Positions 7,497-15,843 are shown, counted from the first letter of the stretch. The stretch is 50,138 nucleotides of DNA from Natrialba asiatica DSM 12278 (GCF_000337555.1 NZ_AOIO01000038.1:45144-95281), one strand, 5' to 3'. Notes: generated by a model from the letters alone, not told the origin. Program-made: numbers and translations.

Positions 7497-10127
7497 ATGG
7501 TCGAATACACCAGGCGGACGCTGATGGCATCGTCGACGGCGGCGGCGCTCGGGGCGGGATTACTCGGGACGGCCCACGCGGACGATGGGGAGGACGAACA
7601 CGACACGAAGACGGCACCGTACGTCAACGGGAACATCAAGCGGTTCTCGACGACAGCACGGGGAGCGGAGGTTACGGGCCCGTTCGTCTTCGAGACGGGC
7701 GAGTTGCTCTACAGTCTCCAGCATCCGAGCGGCGACAACCCTGCGCCGTTCGACCGCGGCGGCGTCGGCGTCGTCGACGATTTCCAGTTCACGTTCGACG
7801 GGACGAGCGACGAGTTCGACGAGCTGGACGCGCCGCGGACCAACGCGGAACAGGCCGAAGTACAGTCCGCCGCCGGCCAGTATCGGCTCCTCGTTCAGGC
7901 GGGAGACGAGATCAACGGCGGGACCGAGCGCTTCGGCCACCCGCAGACGCCGGCCGGCGAGGACCTCGGCGACATCGTCGAGGAGAATTACGAGGGCATC
8001 GGCGAGCAGGCCGACATGAACTTCTTCGTCGCGACGAACGACGACGGCACGGAGGGCTACCTCTTTACCAACAACGAGACGCGACCGGGGGCGATCTCGC
8101 GGACGCCGCTGTACCGCGACGCGGACGGCTACTGGCAGGCCGACCTCGAGAACGCGATGGAACTCGAAAACACCGACGCGTTCCGCGCGATCGGCGGCAC
8201 GAAGATCAACTGCTACGGCGACCTCAGCCCGTGGGAGACGCCGCTGTCGGCCGAAGAGGAGTACGGCCACGCGCGGATCAACGGCCTCGCGACGGTCGGC
8301 GACATCGTCGAGCAGGGAAGCGGCGTCGGCCTCCGCGGGGGAAGCGAGTTCTGGAACCGACCGAACATCCTGGACGTCGAGAACTCGCTCGAGGAGATCT
8401 TCGGCGCGGACAGCTGGTACCCGATGGGGCTGAGCAACAACAGGGGGACCGAGAAGATCGCCTACCACCTCGGCGCTGAGCCGGTCGACATCGCCGACGG
8501 CGAGAACACGCCCCAGCCCATCGAGGACGAGGTGTTCCCCAACCGCTACCGCTACGGGAAGATCGTCGAGATCACCGATCCGACCGCCGACGAACCGACG
8601 CCAGTCAAACACCACGTCTTCGGTCGATCCGCCTGGGAGTGCCCCGAAGTCCTGCCCGACGAGCGCACCGTCTACCTCGCCTCCGACGGCGGAGCGAAGG
8701 GGATCTACAAGTTCGTCGCCGACGAGCCGATTCCGGCGTACGACGACCCGATGGACGTCCGCGGCACGCTGTACGCGATCAAGGCGAGCGAGATCGGCGA
8801 AGGCACGGTCGGCGAAACCGACCTCGCCGTCGAGTGGCTCGAACTCGGCACCGCCAGCAACGCCGAGGTCGAGTCCTGGATCGCCGAGTACGACGACGTG
8901 ACGCAGGTCGACTACCTCGAAACCCACGCCGAGACCGACTGGGAGGACGACCTCGAGACGGCGCTCGCCGAGGCCGACGAGGAGGTCGCCATCAACGGCA
9001 ACCAGGATTACATCACCGACGAGGAAATCGTCGAATGGGCCGCCCAGTACGAAGAGCGCGGTCCCGACGGCGTCGACGACGACCTCCGTCGCGTCCCCTT
9101 CCTCGAAACCCGCGCGGCCGCCAAGGAGATCGGTGCCAGCATCGAGTTCAACAAGGCCGAGGGGATCGACTCGCACGACGAGGCCGCACCCGGCGATTTC
9201 ATCTACTTCGGCATCTCCTCGCTCGGCGGCTCCATGACCGACGACGAGGGACAGCTGCGGTTCGACGAGGTCGACACCGGCGTCGTCTACCGCGCCGAAC
9301 TCGAGTCGGATTACAACGTCTCGCGGCTCGAACCGGTCGTCGTCGGGCCGAACGCGAGCGATTCGGAGTCGCTGCAGGACGCCTCGCTCATCAACGTCGA
9401 CAACGTCATGGTGATGGACGACGGACGGGTGCTGCTCTGTGAGGACAAGGGAAGCTTCGGCCGTTCCTACCCCAACGACGCCATGTGGGTGTACGAACCC
9501 CCGGCGGTGATCCGCGTCGACTCGCTGGCGGTCAGCCAGGAGGCGACCGGCGAGATCGACCTGACGCTGTCGTCGCTGCCGAACGGCATCGCAGGCGGTC
9601 GCGTCACCGTGGCCCTCGAGCACACCGACGTCGCGTCGATTGCGGACGCCACCTACGGCGACGGATTCGAACTCACCGCAGCGCCGGAGATCAGCGAGGA
9701 CGGCTCCGCGGTCGAGTTCAGGTTCGCGGACATCGAGAACGAGATCGAGCCGGGGACGACGGAGACGACGCTGGCGACGATCGAACTCGAGGGCGTCGGC
9801 GCGGGAGCGACGGACGTGACGGTCGAGGTCCACGATCTGGACGACGATTCGGGGATGCCGATCGAACCGCAGCGCCGGCCGGGCGTCGTCGTCACCGGCC
9901 CGCCGCCGATCGGTGGCGGCCCGGGCGGCGGTTCGCCGACCGACCCGGACGGCGACGGCAAGTTCGAGGACGTCAACGGCAACGGCCGGGTCGACTACGA
10001 CGACGTGGTCGTGCTGTTCGAGAACATCGACGACGACGCGGTCCAGTTGAACGAAGACGCGTTCGACTTCAACGAGAACGGCCAGATCGACTACGACGAC
10101 ACCGTCGCCCTTTACGACGAGCTGTAA
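7497..10127 (+). CDS. PhoX-family alkaline phosphatase with cohesin-like and dockerin modules
   Basis: 876-residue secreted protein. TRRTLMASSTAAALGAGLLG is a twin-arginine signal with an AHA cleavage site. Residues about 40-660 belong to the PhoX/DUF839 family of metal-dependent phosphatases: CYGDLSPWETPLSAEE near 239, YPMGLSNNRGTEK near 306, and GRSAWECPEVLPDERTVYLA near 376 match the family blocks. Residues about 668-800 (VIRVDSLAVSQEATGEIDLT onward) form a beta-rich cohesin-like domain. After a Gly/Pro linker comes a C-terminal dockerin: DPDGDGKFEDVNGNGRVD and FDFNENGQIDYDD are two calcium-binding loops. The gene is followed four bases later by a surface-anchored cohesin-like protein. The family would release phosphate from organic esters outside the cell. 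Domains are clear; substrate and docking partner are inferred. Confidence 0.88.
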   Translation: MVEYTRRTLMASSTAAALGAGLLGTAHADDGEDEHDTKTAPYVNGNIKRFSTTARGAEVTGPFVFETGELLYSLQHPSGDNPAPFDRGGVGVVDDFQFTFDGTSDEFDELDAPRTNAEQAEVQSAAGQYRLLVQAGDEINGGTERFGHPQTPAGEDLGDIVEENYEGIGEQADMNFFVATNDDGTEGYLFTNNETRPGAISRTPLYRDADGYWQADLENAMELENTDAFRAIGGTKINCYGDLSPWETPLSAEEEYGHARINGLATVGDIVEQGSGVGLRGGSEFWNRPNILDVENSLEEIFGADSWYPMGLSNNRGTEKIAYHLGAEPVDIADGENTPQPIEDEVFPNRYRYGKIVEITDPTADEPTPVKHHVFGRSAWECPEVLPDERTVYLASDGGAKGIYKFVADEPIPAYDDPMDVRGTLYAIKASEIGEGTVGETDLAVEWLELGTASNAEVESWIAEYDDVTQVDYLETHAETDWEDDLETALAEADEEVAINGNQDYITDEEIVEWAAQYEERGPDGVDDDLRRVPFLETRAAAKEIGASIEFNKAEGIDSHDEAAPGDFIYFGISSLGGSMTDDEGQLRFDEVDTGVVYRAELESDYNVSRLEPVVVGPNASDSESLQDASLINVDNVMVMDDGRVLLCEDKGSFGRSYPNDAMWVYEPPAVIRVDSLAVSQEATGEIDLTLSSLPNGIAGGRVTVALEHTDVASIADATYGDGFELTAAPEISEDGSAVEFRFADIENEIEPGTTETTLATIELEGVGAGATDVTVEVHDLDDDSGMPIEPQRRPGVVVTGPPPIGGGPGGGSPTDPDGDGKFEDVNGNGRVDYDDVVVLFENIDDDAVQLNEDAFDFNENGQIDYDDTVALYDEL

Positions 10128-10131
10128 GTCG

Positions 10132-10983
10132 ATGTATCGCCACGATAGCGAGCCGGTTTCGGAGACGCAAACCCGGTCGCGCAACCAGAGTCGGCGCCGA
10201 ATCGCGGACGCGGACTGGTCGCGCCGACTCTCCCGAGCGGTCCTCGCCGCCCTCGCGATCGGGATCGTCCTCGGACTCGGCGTCGTCGCCCCGGTCAGCG
10301 GTGCCGGATCGACCGCCGCCGTCGCCTCGACGGGAACCGATGCGGCGGGAGCGGCGAACCTGGCCCCCAGTACCGTTACTGCTACCGCCACCGCAGGCGA
10401 CCCCGAACTCGTCGTCTCCAACGGGACGATCGCTCCCGGCGACACCGGCACGCATCGCATCGCGCTGACCGACGCGCCGGATGGACTCGCGGGGTACAAA
10501 CTCGAACTCGAGTTCAGTTCGGAGGGCGTGGCGACGGTCACAAACGCCAGCTACCCCGAGCGGTTCGGGCTGACGACCGACCCCATCGTCAGCGCGGACG
10601 GCCAGTCGCTCACCGTGGAAGCCGCGGATCTAGACGACGAGATCACGGCCGGTGCGACGAACGTCACGCTGGCGCGGATCGATGTCGACGGCGTCGAGGC
10701 GGGAACGACCGATCTGCAGGTCGCGGCGATGCAGATCGACGCCGACGGTGGAAGCCCTGTCGAACCCGCGATCGAGGCGGGAACCGTGACCGTCGGTGAT
10801 GGTGGGACCGAGGCGGGACACAACCAATCCGCCGACGGCGACGCGGAATCCGACGGGAGTGGAACCGAAAGCGGCCCCCTCGCCGACACCCCAGCCGAGT
10901 CGCTGCCCGGCTTTACGGGGACACTCACGCTCGTCGCGGTTGTGGCGGCGATCGCAATCGGGACGGCCGCTCGCCGGGATTGA
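10132..10983 (+). CDS. cohesin-like surface protein with PGF-CTERM anchor
   Basis: 283-residue exported protein. A basic N-terminus is followed by a hydrophobic signal segment at about 36-57. Residues about 85-210 form a cohesin-like beta-sandwich (VSNGTIAPGDTGTHRIALTD, then GYKLELEFSSEGVATVTNAS) closely resembling the domain at the end of the PhoX protein. A low-complexity acidic linker leads to LPGFTGTLTLVAVVAAIAI and terminal Arg residues, a PGF-CTERM signal recognised by archaeosortase A. That processing attaches the protein to a membrane lipid. Only four bases separate it from the phosphatase gene, so they form an operon. The natural reading is that this protein holds the dockerin of PhoX at the cell surface, an inference from architecture and gene order. 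Confidence 0.85.
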   Translation: MYRHDSEPVSETQTRSRNQSRRRIADADWSRRLSRAVLAALAIGIVLGLGVVAPVSGAGSTAAVASTGTDAAGAANLAPSTVTATATAGDPELVVSNGTIAPGDTGTHRIALTDAPDGLAGYKLELEFSSEGVATVTNASYPERFGLTTDPIVSADGQSLTVEAADLDDEITAGATNVTLARIDVDGVEAGTTDLQVAAMQIDADGGSPVEPAIEAGTVTVGDGGTEAGHNQSADGDAESDGSGTESGPLADTPAESLPGFTGTLTLVAVVAAIAIGTAARRD

Positions 10984-11028
10984 CGCCATCTAGTGGCTTT
11001 ACGCGCTTCGGCCCTGAACCGTGGTGGC

Positions 11029-12366
11029 ATGGGAGACGACCCCACTGACCACCGGTTCGCCACGAACAGCATCCACGCCGGGCAAACGGCCGATCCGACG
11101 ACGGGGGCGCGCGCACCGCCGTTGTACCAGACGACCTCCTACGAGTTCGACGATACGGATCACGCCGCCGCCCTGTTCGGCTTGGAGGAGTTCGGCAACA
11201 TCTACTCGCGGATCATGAATCCGACGAACGCGATGTTAGAGGAGCGCATCGCCGAACTCGAGGGCGGCGTCGGCGCGCTCGCCACCGCGTCGGGAATGGC
11301 CGCGTTCGATCTCGCGACCTTCATCCTCGCGGACGTGGGCGACAACATCGTGTCGGCCTCCTCGCTGTACGGCGGCACGTACACGTACCTCACCCACACC
11401 GTCGCAAAGCGCGGTATCGAAACGAAATTCGTCGACACGCTCGACTACGAGGCCTACGCGGACGCGATCGACGACGACACCGCCTTCGTCCACCTGGAAA
11501 CGATCGGCAACCCCGCGCTCGTCACGCCGGACATCGAGCGCGTCGCCGATATCGCTCACGAGCACGACGTGCCGCTGTTCGTCGACAACACCTTCGCGAC
11601 GCCGTACCTGTGTCGACCCCTCGATCACGGTGCCGATCTCGTCTGGAACTCGACGACCAAGTGGCTCCACGGGGCCGGCTCGACCGTCGGCGGCGTGCTC
11701 GTCGACGGCGGCTCGTTCCCCTGGGAGGAGGGCGACTATCCCGAACTCACGGAGCCGAATCCGGCCTACCACGGCATCAACTTTCACGAGACCTTCGGCG
11801 AGCAGGCCTTCGCCCTCGCCGCCCGTACGCGCGGCCTGCGCGACCTGGGCAACCAGCAGTCGCCGTTCGACGCCTGGGTAACGCTGCAGAAACTCGAATC
11901 GCTGCCGCTACGGATGGAAAAACACAGCGAGAACGCGATGGCCGTCGCCGAGTACCTCGCGGATCACGCGGCGGTCTCGTGGGTCAACTATCCCGGCCTG
12001 GAGAGCCACGAAACCCACGAGAACGCCCGGAAGTACCTCGTGGGCGGTGAGGCGAGCAAAGCGAGCCGGTCCTCGGCGGACGGGACGTCCGCCGTCGGCT
12101 ACGGCGGCATGATTACGTTCGGCCTCGAAAACGGGTACGAGGCCGCCGAAACCGTCTGCAACGAAGTTGAACTCGCCAGCCTGCTCGCAAACGTCGGCGA
12201 CGCGAAGACGCTGATCATCCACCCAGCGAGCACGACTCACCAACAACTCACCGAGGAAGAGAAACTGGCGAGCGGCACCACAGACGACCTCGTCCGACTC
12301 TCGGTCGGAATCGAGGATGTCGACGACATTATCGCCGACCTCGACCGGGCGATCGAACAAATCTGA
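11029..12366 (+). CDS. metY: O-acetylhomoserine sulfhydrylase / Cys-Met metabolism PLP enzyme
   Basis: 445-residue PLP enzyme of the Cys/Met metabolism family. Conserved blocks: TNSIHAGQTADPTTGARAPP at the N-terminus, YSRIMNPTN, the VDNTFATPYLCRPL cofactor region, and STTKWLHGAGSTVGG with the Schiff-base Lys. The GINFHETFGEQAF block and the length favour O-acetylhomoserine aminocarboxypropyltransferase (MetY), making homocysteine from O-acetylhomoserine and sulfide, over cystathionine gamma-synthase. ATG 11029 fits a TATA-like ctttac about 30 bases upstream. An odd segment GGEASKASRSSADGTSAVG (about residues 341-359) interrupts the usual short link between KYLV and YGGMITFGL. It is encoded by a palindromic insert listed separately. 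Confidence 0.9.
   Translation: MGDDPTDHRFATNSIHAGQTADPTTGARAPPLYQTTSYEFDDTDHAAALFGLEEFGNIYSRIMNPTNAMLEERIAELEGGVGALATASGMAAFDLATFILADVGDNIVSASSLYGGTYTYLTHTVAKRGIETKFVDTLDYEAYADAIDDDTAFVHLETIGNPALVTPDIERVADIAHEHDVPLFVDNTFATPYLCRPLDHGADLVWNSTTKWLHGAGSTVGGVLVDGGSFPWEEGDYPELTEPNPAYHGINFHETFGEQAFALAARTRGLRDLGNQQSPFDAWVTLQKLESLPLRMEKHSENAMAVAEYLADHAAVSWVNYPGLESHETHENARKYLVGGEASKASRSSADGTSAVGYGGMITFGLENGYEAAETVCNEVELASLLANVGDAKTLIIHPASTTHQQLTEEEKLASGTTDDLVRLSVGIEDVDDIIADLDRAIEQI
12051..12093 (+). repeat. two-hairpin palindromic insert inside metY
   Basis: First hairpin 12051-12067: GGCGAGC/GCGAGCC around loop AAA, with two mismatches in the stem. Second hairpin 12075-12093: perfect eight-pair stem GGCGGACG/CGTCCGCC around loop GGA. 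The spacer is seven bases. It is in frame within the sulfhydrylase gene, at a position where I expect no insertion. The design matches the units at 3091, 26694 and 29336. Confidence 0.6.
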
Positions 12367-12371
12367 TACGG

Positions 12372-12442
12372 GCTGGCAGTCAGTTCTGGCGCACCCGCGA
12401 CCCGTCGTCGGTTGCGCCGGGAAATCGGAATGGTAGACCGTA
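12372..12442 (+). repeat. intergenic hairpin repeat, copy A (copy B at 33007-33076)
   Basis: 71 bases just after metY that align with 33007-33076 at about 59 of 71 positions with one gap. The central ggttgcgccgggaaatcgg is identical in both. Each copy can fold an arm of nine pairs with one mismatch (GGCGCACCC with GGTTGCGCC here; GGGGCAACC with the same partner in copy B). Neither copy lies in a gene. It may be a small non-coding RNA or a miniature mobile repeat. Confidence 0.6.
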
Positions 12443-12493
12443 CGAATCGTCCGGGAGACGAGAGATTAAGGGCTCCGCGTCCAACGATCCACC

Positions 12494-12880
12494 ATGGCCA
12501 CGAACCTTCTGACCCCGGGAGCCACGGACAAAATCATCACGACCTGCCGAACCGCCATCGGCGATAGCCTCCGCTCTGTCACCTACTTCACCCGCGACGA
12601 TTACGAACAGCTCTACCTCCGCGACGACCTCGAACGCGACGCCGACCTCTCGACGTTCATCGGCCACGAGTGGCGCGGCTTCAAGACCGTCCAGACCGCC
12701 TACGAACGCTCCGAACTCGGCGAGTACAACTACACCATTCGCGTCTTCGACAACGGATTCTTGCTCCGCGTGACGACCGACAGCGACGGCGTCATCATCA
12801 CCACCGACGGACTCACGCTCAAGGACTTCGAGGAGGTCGCGACCGCGCTGAACTCGGTGCTCCCCGAAATCGGGGCGTAG
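12494..12880 (+). CDS. conserved haloarchaeal protein (DUF7522-like)
   Basis: 128-residue soluble protein of unknown function. It is compact and mixed alpha/beta with no Cys and no membrane span. Distinct blocks are SVTYFTRDDYEQLYLRDDL (about 34-52), the central FIGHEWRGFKTVQTAYERSE and C-terminal YNYTIRVFDNGFLLRVTT. I recall this pattern from a small haloarchaeal family (DUF7522), whose role is not established. ATG 12494 follows a short AT-rich stretch (agattaag) about 25 bases upstream. The hairpin repeat copy A lies between it and metY. Confidence 0.75.
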   Translation: MATNLLTPGATDKIITTCRTAIGDSLRSVTYFTRDDYEQLYLRDDLERDADLSTFIGHEWRGFKTVQTAYERSELGEYNYTIRVFDNGFLLRVTTDSDGVIITTDGLTLKDFEEVATALNSVLPEIGA

Positions 12881-13002
12881 ATCTACACTCCACACTCCGA
12901 GTGCAGTTCGCGATCGAATGCGCGAGGAGACGGAGAGCAGTGGACGATCGGACAGGAGCCGAAAAGCGGTTGGCGTGGCGAATACTCGGAGGTGAACGGC
13001 CG

Positions 13003-13290
13003 TTAGTCCTCTCGTTTCGTTCCGGATGTCGGCGCTTCCTGTTCTGGGGTCGAAGCCGCGTGATGGGTGATTGCATCCGGATTGGAATCCGGATCCGGGT
13101 CCAAATCCGAATCTGAATTCGAATTCGAATTCGACTTGGGATCGGACCCCAGACGGGAGGGAGACCCGGACGCGCGCACGGGATGCCGACGCGAACCGGC
13201 GCCGATCGGCAGCCCGGAACCGGGATCACCATCAGTTCCGAGCAGTCGCGCAAACCGGCGGCGTTCAGCGGCGTGTCTATCGAGATCCAT
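13003..13290 (-). CDS. possible small low-complexity acidic protein
   Basis: 95-residue reading frame, uncertain. It begins MDLDRHAAERRRFARLLGTD, runs through Ser/Arg-rich sequence into a repetitive SNSNSNSDSD and DPDPDSNPD tract, and ends TSGTKRED. Reading on the minus strand, a TATA-like cataacta sits about 30 bases before the ATG, which is normal spacing for a haloarchaeal promoter. Against it: the repetitive tract is a hexamer expansion (13079-13137) that would be open in several frames, and codon choice (many GAT) is unlike the neighbours. It may be a short disordered protein or no gene at all. Confidence 0.3.
   Translation of the reverse strand: MDLDRHAAERRRFARLLGTDGDPGSGLPIGAGSRRHPVRASGSPSRLGSDPKSNSNSNSDSDLDPDPDSNPDAITHHAASTPEQEAPTSGTKRED
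13079..13137. repeat. imperfect hexanucleotide repeat
   Basis: About ten units related to AATCCG/AATTCG (ggaatccggatccgggtcc, then runs of aattcg). It is largely non-coding, or lies in a doubtful minus-strand reading frame. Similar hexamer-like tracts occur at about 440-478 and 49503-49553. The likely origin is replication slippage. Confidence 0.75.
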
Positions 13291-13610
13291 GCCGACGAAA
13301 CACGTCGATATCGGTTGTAGTTATGCGCGCCATTTACCCCGGAAACCGGGGACTGCGATCGTGAAACATCCCGCCTTCTGCTGGCGGTTACCCGGTGTAA
13401 CAGTTCCCTACACGTGACTCTCACCGCGAGCAATCGCTCCGGAAACGCACGAAGAAACCAGTGGCTTCCTACTCCGGAGACAATTACCGTCTCACGTGCA
13501 CGGACGGCGAAACGCCGTCTCCGAAACGGGAACTGATCTCCAAAACGGGAACCGAGCGCGCAGCGAACGTAACACCCTTTCCGACGAGACGCGTTTTCTT
13601 ACCCACGCTC

Positions 13611-14129
13611 ATGACGACACTCCCCGATCCCATCGATCGCGAACTTGCGGCACACGAGGATTTCGAAGCGGTCGACGACGATCGCTACGCGCTCACGACG
13701 ACGGTGTTCGACGCAATCGTCACAGCAGCGGATGCAGCAGGAAAACGCGACGGGCGGGTGACGATCACGGTGACCCTGCCGACGCTCGACGCCGCCGTCG
13801 CGGGGGAAACTGTCGCGCCAGTCGTCGCGGACGGCTGGTTCGAAACCCTGGAGCGGCGACTCGAGGACGTGTTTACCGTCGCCCAGACGGATACCCACGA
13901 CGAGCCGCAGATCGACCGCGACGCCGGTGCTGTGACGGTCGCCCTCGAGTTCACCGCCTGGGATGCGCGGGACGGCGTCGAGGATGCCAAAGCACTCATC
14001 GAGTTCGTCGAGGGGACGTTCGCACAGGGAATCGTGCCCGGCTACGAGTACAGCGGTCCGGCGGCGACGCTGCTCGAGAGTGCACAGGATCGCGGCCAGC
14101 AACCGCAAAACAGCGATACGCCGATGTGA
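13611..14129 (+). CDS. conserved haloarchaeal protein (DUF5813-like)
   Basis: 172-residue acidic protein of unknown function. It starts at MTTLPDPIDRELAAHEDF, just after a TATA-like ttttctta about 20 bases upstream. An earlier in-frame ATG gives an N-terminus that does not look haloarchaeal. Blocks include YALTTTVFDAIVTA, RDGRVTITVTLPTLDAAVAG and GVEDAKALIEFVEGTFAQGI. The last is a helix also found in haloarchaeal DUF5813 proteins as I recall them. No membrane segment or metal motif. The tail is polar and probably disordered. Confidence 0.75.
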   Translation: MTTLPDPIDRELAAHEDFEAVDDDRYALTTTVFDAIVTAADAAGKRDGRVTITVTLPTLDAAVAGETVAPVVADGWFETLERRLEDVFTVAQTDTHDEPQIDRDAGAVTVALEFTAWDARDGVEDAKALIEFVEGTFAQGIVPGYEYSGPAATLLESAQDRGQQPQNSDTPM

Positions 14130-14144
14130 CCGGACGGTGCCGCG

Positions 14145-14375
14145 TTAGTCCATCGCGATGTACGTTTGCGTGTCTTCGACGCCGTCGATGCCCTGTATCT
14201 GTGTCGCCGCGATTTCCTTGACCGCGGCGGGCGTCTCGACGCGCGCCTTGGCGATAATATCGACGTCGCCGGCGACGATGTGTGCCGACTGGACGCCGTC
14301 GATCGCCGTCATTTCGTTTCGCAGTCGGTCCGCCTCGCCCGTGTTCGCTTTGACCATGACGAATGCTGTAACCAT
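14145..14375 (-). CDS. stand-alone RAM (Lrp/AsnC ligand-binding) domain protein
   Basis: 76 residues, corresponding to the C-terminal RAM domain of Lrp/AsnC regulators without the DNA-binding helix-turn-helix. MVTAFVMVKANTGEADRLRN and VQSAHIVAGDVDIIAKARV show the beta-alpha-beta pattern and the small-ligand turn GDVD. Its ATG overlaps the stop codon of the TrkA-domain gene by one base, so the two are co-translated. In haloarchaea such short RAM proteins often accompany TrkA-like proteins and may sense a small molecule to tune transport; that role is inferred. Confidence 0.85.
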   Translation of the reverse strand: MVTAFVMVKANTGEADRLRNEMTAIDGVQSAHIVAGDVDIIAKARVETPAAVKEIAATQIQGIDGVEDTQTYIAMD

Positions 14376-15100
14376 CAGTGGATCCCTCCAGTATCAGCGT
14401 CGATGCCGGAGTCGGCGTCGGCGTTAGCGGTCGCTTGCTGTGGGTCTTCGCCGACCAGCAACTGACGAACCTCGCTCAACACCGCGAAATCAGCCAGGAC
14501 GATGAGCCGATCCCCGACCGCGAGCGACTCGTCTTCGGACGGAATTCCGAGCGGCTGCTCGTACTTGCCGAAGGCGAGAACCGTCGCGTCGGCCGGGAGT
14601 TCCAGTTCGCTGATCGTATATCCGTTGACGGGTGCCGCCTCGGTGATCGTCAACTCGACGATCTGCAGGTGCGGGGCGATATCCGCGATCGCGCGAATCG
14701 TCCCGCCGAGAAGGGCGTTCTTCGCGCCGATTGCCCCCAATCGCTCGGGGTAGATCACCTCGTCGACCGCATCCGCGTACTTGCGGTAGATACCCTCTCG
14801 ATAGGCCTCGTCGATGCGCATGACCGTCCGACAGCCGTGGTACTTGGCGATCATACAGGCCGTGAAGTTGACGTTCAGATCGCCGGTCAGGGCACCGAGG
14901 ACATCCGCTTGCGCGATGCCGGCCTCGTCGAGAACGTCCTCGCGCGACCCGTCACCCTCGACGACGGTGAACTCTTGCGTTCGGGCGCGCCTGATCATCG
15001 CCTCATCGCGCTCGATGATCGTCACATCGTGGTCTTCCTCGCGCAGGACACGCGCCGTCCGAAGGCCAACACGGCCAGCACCGATAATCACGAACCGCAT
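14375..15100 (-). CDS. TrkA family potassium-uptake regulatory protein
   Basis: 241-residue cytoplasmic regulator with an RCK_N domain (VIIGAGRVGLRTARVL, a GxGxxG NAD-binding fold, then DVTIIERDE) followed by an RCK_C domain from about residue 135 (QIVELTITEAAPVNGYTISE). These proteins bind NAD(H) or ATP and gate a membrane K+ channel or Trk transporter. No channel subunit is encoded next to it. ATG 15100 is chosen over ATG 15124 because a TATA-like ttattg (about 15128-15133) would place transcription initiation near 15103. The C-terminal 25 residues (ANADADSGIDADTGGIH) are a disordered tail. It is the first gene of a two-gene operon with the RAM protein. Confidence 0.88.
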   Translation of the reverse strand: MRFVIIGAGRVGLRTARVLREEDHDVTIIERDEAMIRRARTQEFTVVEGDGSREDVLDEAGIAQADVLGALTGDLNVNFTACMIAKYHGCRTVMRIDEAYREGIYRKYADAVDEVIYPERLGAIGAKNALLGGTIRAIADIAPHLQIVELTITEAAPVNGYTISELELPADATVLAFGKYEQPLGIPSEDESLAVGDRLIVLADFAVLSEVRQLLVGEDPQQATANADADSGIDADTGGIH

Positions 15101-15567
15101 GGACTGAGGTACGTTCGCACCCATCAATAAGGTTGTGCCACAGAATCACACAACGTGGGTCACGACGAGAACCGCTGCCGGTCAGTCATACCATCGTATT
15201 GATTTGTGTCATTACTCAGTGGAGATGGCTGGTTTAATGACTCCTGGGGACGAAACGGATCGTGTCCGGGTTGGCAACCACCTACCACCACAACCACCTA
15301 CCGACCACCCGGACACACGGTCTCGATGCCGTTCTCGACTCGACGAGCTCCGGCTCTGGACGGTGACAGCGGTGACCTCGACCGACCGCCGGAGACACCA
15401 GCGGGAGCAGCGTGGACGAACGAGGAAGTGACTGTCTGCGAGTGGCTTTCCAGTCGCGTCACTGTCTTACGGATACCGAGCGGAGAGCGGTACGGAGGAA
15501 AACTCGGTAGCGAGGACGAGGCAGCGTCAGCGAACGAGTCGGCAATATATTGCCACAGGAGACGCGG
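15101..15567. other. 467-base stretch without a supported gene
   Basis: Contains the TrkA promoter at its left end and a short CCACCTA-rich direct repeat near 15280-15310. A plus-strand frame beginning at ATG 15326 (MPFSTRRAPALDGDSGD) runs into the padR gene in antisense. It lacks a recognisable domain, so I do not call it. Nothing else is evident. Confidence 0.5.
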
Positions 15568-15843
15568 TCAGGTCTCGACGTACTGGCGCTCCCACTGCCG
15601 ACGGTCTTCGATCGCGCGTCGACCATCGTCACTGATCGCATAGTAGTTCGTTCGTCGATCGAGTTCGCCTTTCTCGACGAGTTCCTTATTGACAAGGGTG
15701 TCGAGGTTGGGGTACAACCGTCCGTGGTTGATCTCGGCGCTGTAGTAGGTCTCGATCTCGTCCTTTACGTCTTGGCCGGATGGCTGGTCCGCTCCTGCGA
15801 TGACGTACAGGAGGTCCCGCTGGAACCCGGTCAGATCGTCCAT
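15568..15843 (-). CDS. PadR family transcriptional regulator
   Basis: 91-residue winged-helix DNA-binding protein. TGFQRDLLYVIAGADQPSGQ is the first helix pair. INHGRLYPNLDTLVNKELVE is the recognition helix and the family's signature L-Y-x-x-L-x-x-L-x-x-x-G-L pattern. LDRRTNYYAISDDGRRAIED is the wing, with YAIS-x-x-GR typical of PadR. It is the minimal one-domain haloarchaeal form. The target is unknown; it is isolated, with 322 non-coding bases between its start and the divergent transporter gene. Confidence 0.88.
   Translation of the reverse strand: MDDLTGFQRDLLYVIAGADQPSGQDVKDEIETYYSAEINHGRLYPNLDTLVNKELVEKGELDRRTNYYAISDDGRRAIEDRRQWERQYVET

Noticed and set aside
7560-10541. A 993-codon open frame antisense to the phosphatase gene
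   Set aside because: GC-rich codon bias leaves the opposite strand open. The translation is Val/Asp/Arg-rich with no domain, while the sense frame has clear PhoX, cohesin and dockerin modules.
12819-13433. 204-codon minus-strand frame
   Set aside because: It overlaps the end of the gene at 12494-12880 and consists of shadow-like Ser/Arg/Ile repeats from the hexamer tract.
15206-15643. Plus-strand frame of 145 codons before and across padR
   Set aside because: It overlaps a solid PadR gene in antisense and has no recognisable domain. Only the first 110 codons lie in free DNA, and no promoter fits well.
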